From Sulfurovum sp. (lineage in GTDB: Bacteria > Campylobacterota > Campylobacteria > Campylobacterales > Sulfurovaceae), in NCBI GenBank assembly GCA_020721345.1, contig DYMX01000005.1, positions 1-60,898 of the forward strand: a DNA stretch of 60,898 nt, written 5' to 3'. A program made the translations under genes and the position numbers. The notes under the pieces are model-generated. The model was not told the origin of the DNA, did no database searches, and worked only from the letters and a program-made list of their open reading frames with translations. This document shows positions 60,404 through 60,898 of this stretch, piece after piece (positions within the stretch are counted from its first letter, which is position 1; the number at the start of each line of letters is the position of its first letter).

Positions 60404-60442
60404 ATAAGTAAATATGATTATTTTTGCATTATATTTACTTAT
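60404..60442 (+). promoter_or_regulatory. 12-bp inverted repeat upstream of the ferredoxin fragment
   Basis: ATAAGTAAATAT (60404-60415) and ATATTTACTTAT (60431-60442) are exact inverted copies 15 nt apart. It lies about 40 bp upstream of a TATAAT at 60480-60485 that would drive the ferredoxin-type gene, so an operator is possible. It could equally be the terminator of yggS. Confidence 0.45.
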
Positions 60443-60479
60443 TTTACTTTAAAACTATTTCTTTTTAAATGAAACAATA

Positions 60480-60485
60480 TATAAT
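60480..60485 (+). promoter_or_regulatory. Probable -10 box of the ferredoxin fragment
   Basis: TATAAT 50 bp before the ferredoxin ATG at 60535, with AGGAT as ribosome site at 60524-60528. Confidence 0.4.
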
Positions 60486-60534
60486 TTATCATAGCAAAAA
60501 TATTTGCTTAAACTATCAACAATAGGATAAAGTT

Positions 60535-60621
60535 ATGAAGCTAGGTTTTTTGGTAGATTTAAATCTATGTATGGGATGCAAGGGTTGCGAAGTGGCCTGT
60601 AAGGTCGAAAATGTAATATAG
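60535..60621 (+). pseudogene. Start of a 4Fe-4S ferredoxin-type electron transfer subunit, truncated
   Basis: Reading from ATG 60535 gives 28 residues, MKLGFLVDLNLCMGCKGCEVACKVEN and two more, then TAG inside the inverted-repeat element. CxxCxxCxxxC at Cys12, Cys15, Cys18 and Cys22 is the first cluster of the DMSO-reductase/NrfC-type iron-sulfur subunits, about 180-240 residues when whole. A good ribosome site and a -10 box remain. Nothing to the right of the element resembles the missing part, so the gene is not merely interrupted but cut off. Its molybdoenzyme partner is not in the window. Confidence 0.75.
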
Positions 60622-60763
60622 GGGTCAGTCGCCACCTTGAAAAATCTTTGACAATGATATCAAATGTAACAAAAATATACTCTTATCGCGCGCTCCTCCT
60701 TTTAGAACTTACACAGTTAGATTTACGCTCCCTGTGCTATCACTATCACCTGACCCCTATATT
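60615..60763. mobile_element. 149-bp inverted-repeat element (MITE-like) in the ferredoxin gene
   Basis: It is bounded by AATATAGGGGTCAG (60615-60628) and CTGACCCCTATATT (60750-60763), exact inverted 14-bp copies. No open frame fits inside. TAGGGGTCAG ends are ones I recall around transposase-linked repeats in many bacteria. An internal motif TTACACAGTT..TTTACGCTCC (60709-60731) recurs at 12525-12549. No clear target-site duplication is visible, in line with the loss of the right-hand part of the ferredoxin gene. Confidence 0.65.
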
Positions 60764-60797
60764 CTATATTGCCTATATTTTTATTTTATATTTCATT

Positions 60798-60898
60798 TTA
60801 TCGTAACCAATTCAAAAATTCATTGTGTTGATAGTCACACTCCTTTTCTGATTTAGTGTAATTGTCATAAAGCATAGTTACTATTTCATAATTTTTAT
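60798..60898 (-). CDS. C-terminal end of an unknown gene, cut by the window edge
   Basis: A minus-strand frame enters at the window's right end and stops at 60798-60800. The visible 32 residues read KNYEIVTMLYDNYTKSEKEC and then a tail ending in NEFLNWLR. The composition looks like real protein, rich in Asn, Glu and Tyr. No family can be named from so little. It is convergent with the ferredoxin fragment and the inverted-repeat element. Confidence 0.45.
   Translation of the reverse strand, partial: KNYEIVTMLYDNYTKSEKECDYQHNEFLNWLR

Overview
This AT-rich, gene-dense window looks like a chromosome segment of a chemolithoautotrophic Campylobacterota bacterium, most like Sulfurimonas or its relatives. 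The reasons are the two-gene ATP citrate lyase (aclBA, key enzyme of the reductive TCA cycle), the futalosine-pathway gene mqnE, a fused ispDF followed by an HP1021/CemR-type atypical regulator, MurF with membrane segments, carboxynorspermidine dehydrogenase, and gene orders that I recall from Helicobacter and Campylobacter (ispDF-HP1021-sat like-pgpA; pyrD-M16-dapA-SDR-pgsA). Taxonomy is inferred from gene content, not from a database search.

Layout. 0-7.2 kb (minus strand): pseudopilin, aclB-aclA, then an overlapping set mqnE, phosphoribosyltransferase, trpG/pabA-type amidotransferase and a polytopic membrane protein. 7.2-10 kb: a broken glnD followed by intact glmS, bracketed by two copies of a dispersed three-hairpin repeat. 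10-13 kb: a LemA-TPM-TPM cassette, a REP-like hairpin with a possible IS-end scar, and a MORN-repeat lipoprotein. 13-16 kb: mrp and thiC. 16-25 kb: ispDF, HP1021-like regulator, a degenerate ATP sulfurylase homologue, pgpA, speA, cysE, aspC, DedA, carboxynorspermidine dehydrogenase. 25-30 kb: pgeF, rodA, one tRNA (CAT), an M42-like peptidase, and rimB-rimK. 30-41.5 kb: a long minus-strand run gltB, gltD, inositol-phosphatase-like, accD, thioredoxin-like, PsiE-like, rlmH, dksA, membrane protein, dus. 41.6-49 kb: recO (apparently starting at ATC), YjdM, thioredoxin, a lysozyme-like periplasmic protein, murF, hydrolase, small proteins, HI0933-type flavoprotein, NlpC/P60, ruvA. 49-60.3 kb (plus strand): murJ, cysS, an MsbA-like ABC exporter, pyrD, M16 protease, dapA, fabL-type reductase, pgsA, rseP, yggS. 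60.5-60.9 kb: a ferredoxin-type gene cut short by a 149-bp inverted-repeat element, then the end of a minus-strand gene that leaves the window.

How the genes work together: aclBA makes acetyl-CoA from citrate for carbon fixation; AccD, FabL, PgsA and PgpA take acetyl units into membrane lipid; GltBD, GlmS, AspC, CysE and DapA assimilate nitrogen and build amino acids and murein precursors; MurF, MurJ, RodA, NlpC/P60 and perhaps the lysozyme-like protein make and trim peptidoglycan; SpeA and carboxynorspermidine dehydrogenase belong to polyamine synthesis. The broken glnD suggests that PII uridylylation has been lost unless another copy exists elsewhere.

The most unusual content is not in the core genes. 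It is a family of about 70-nt elements (four copies, both orientations, base pairs in one stem changing together), the decayed glnD beside two of them, the inverted-repeat element in the ferredoxin gene, perfect inverted repeats at the ispDF and rodA/pgeF promoters, and several proteins whose key residues differ from their families (HP1021-like receiver without its phospho-Asp, ATP sulfurylase homologue without its QxRNPxH residues). I saw no CRISPR array, rRNA, prophage or complete insertion sequence.
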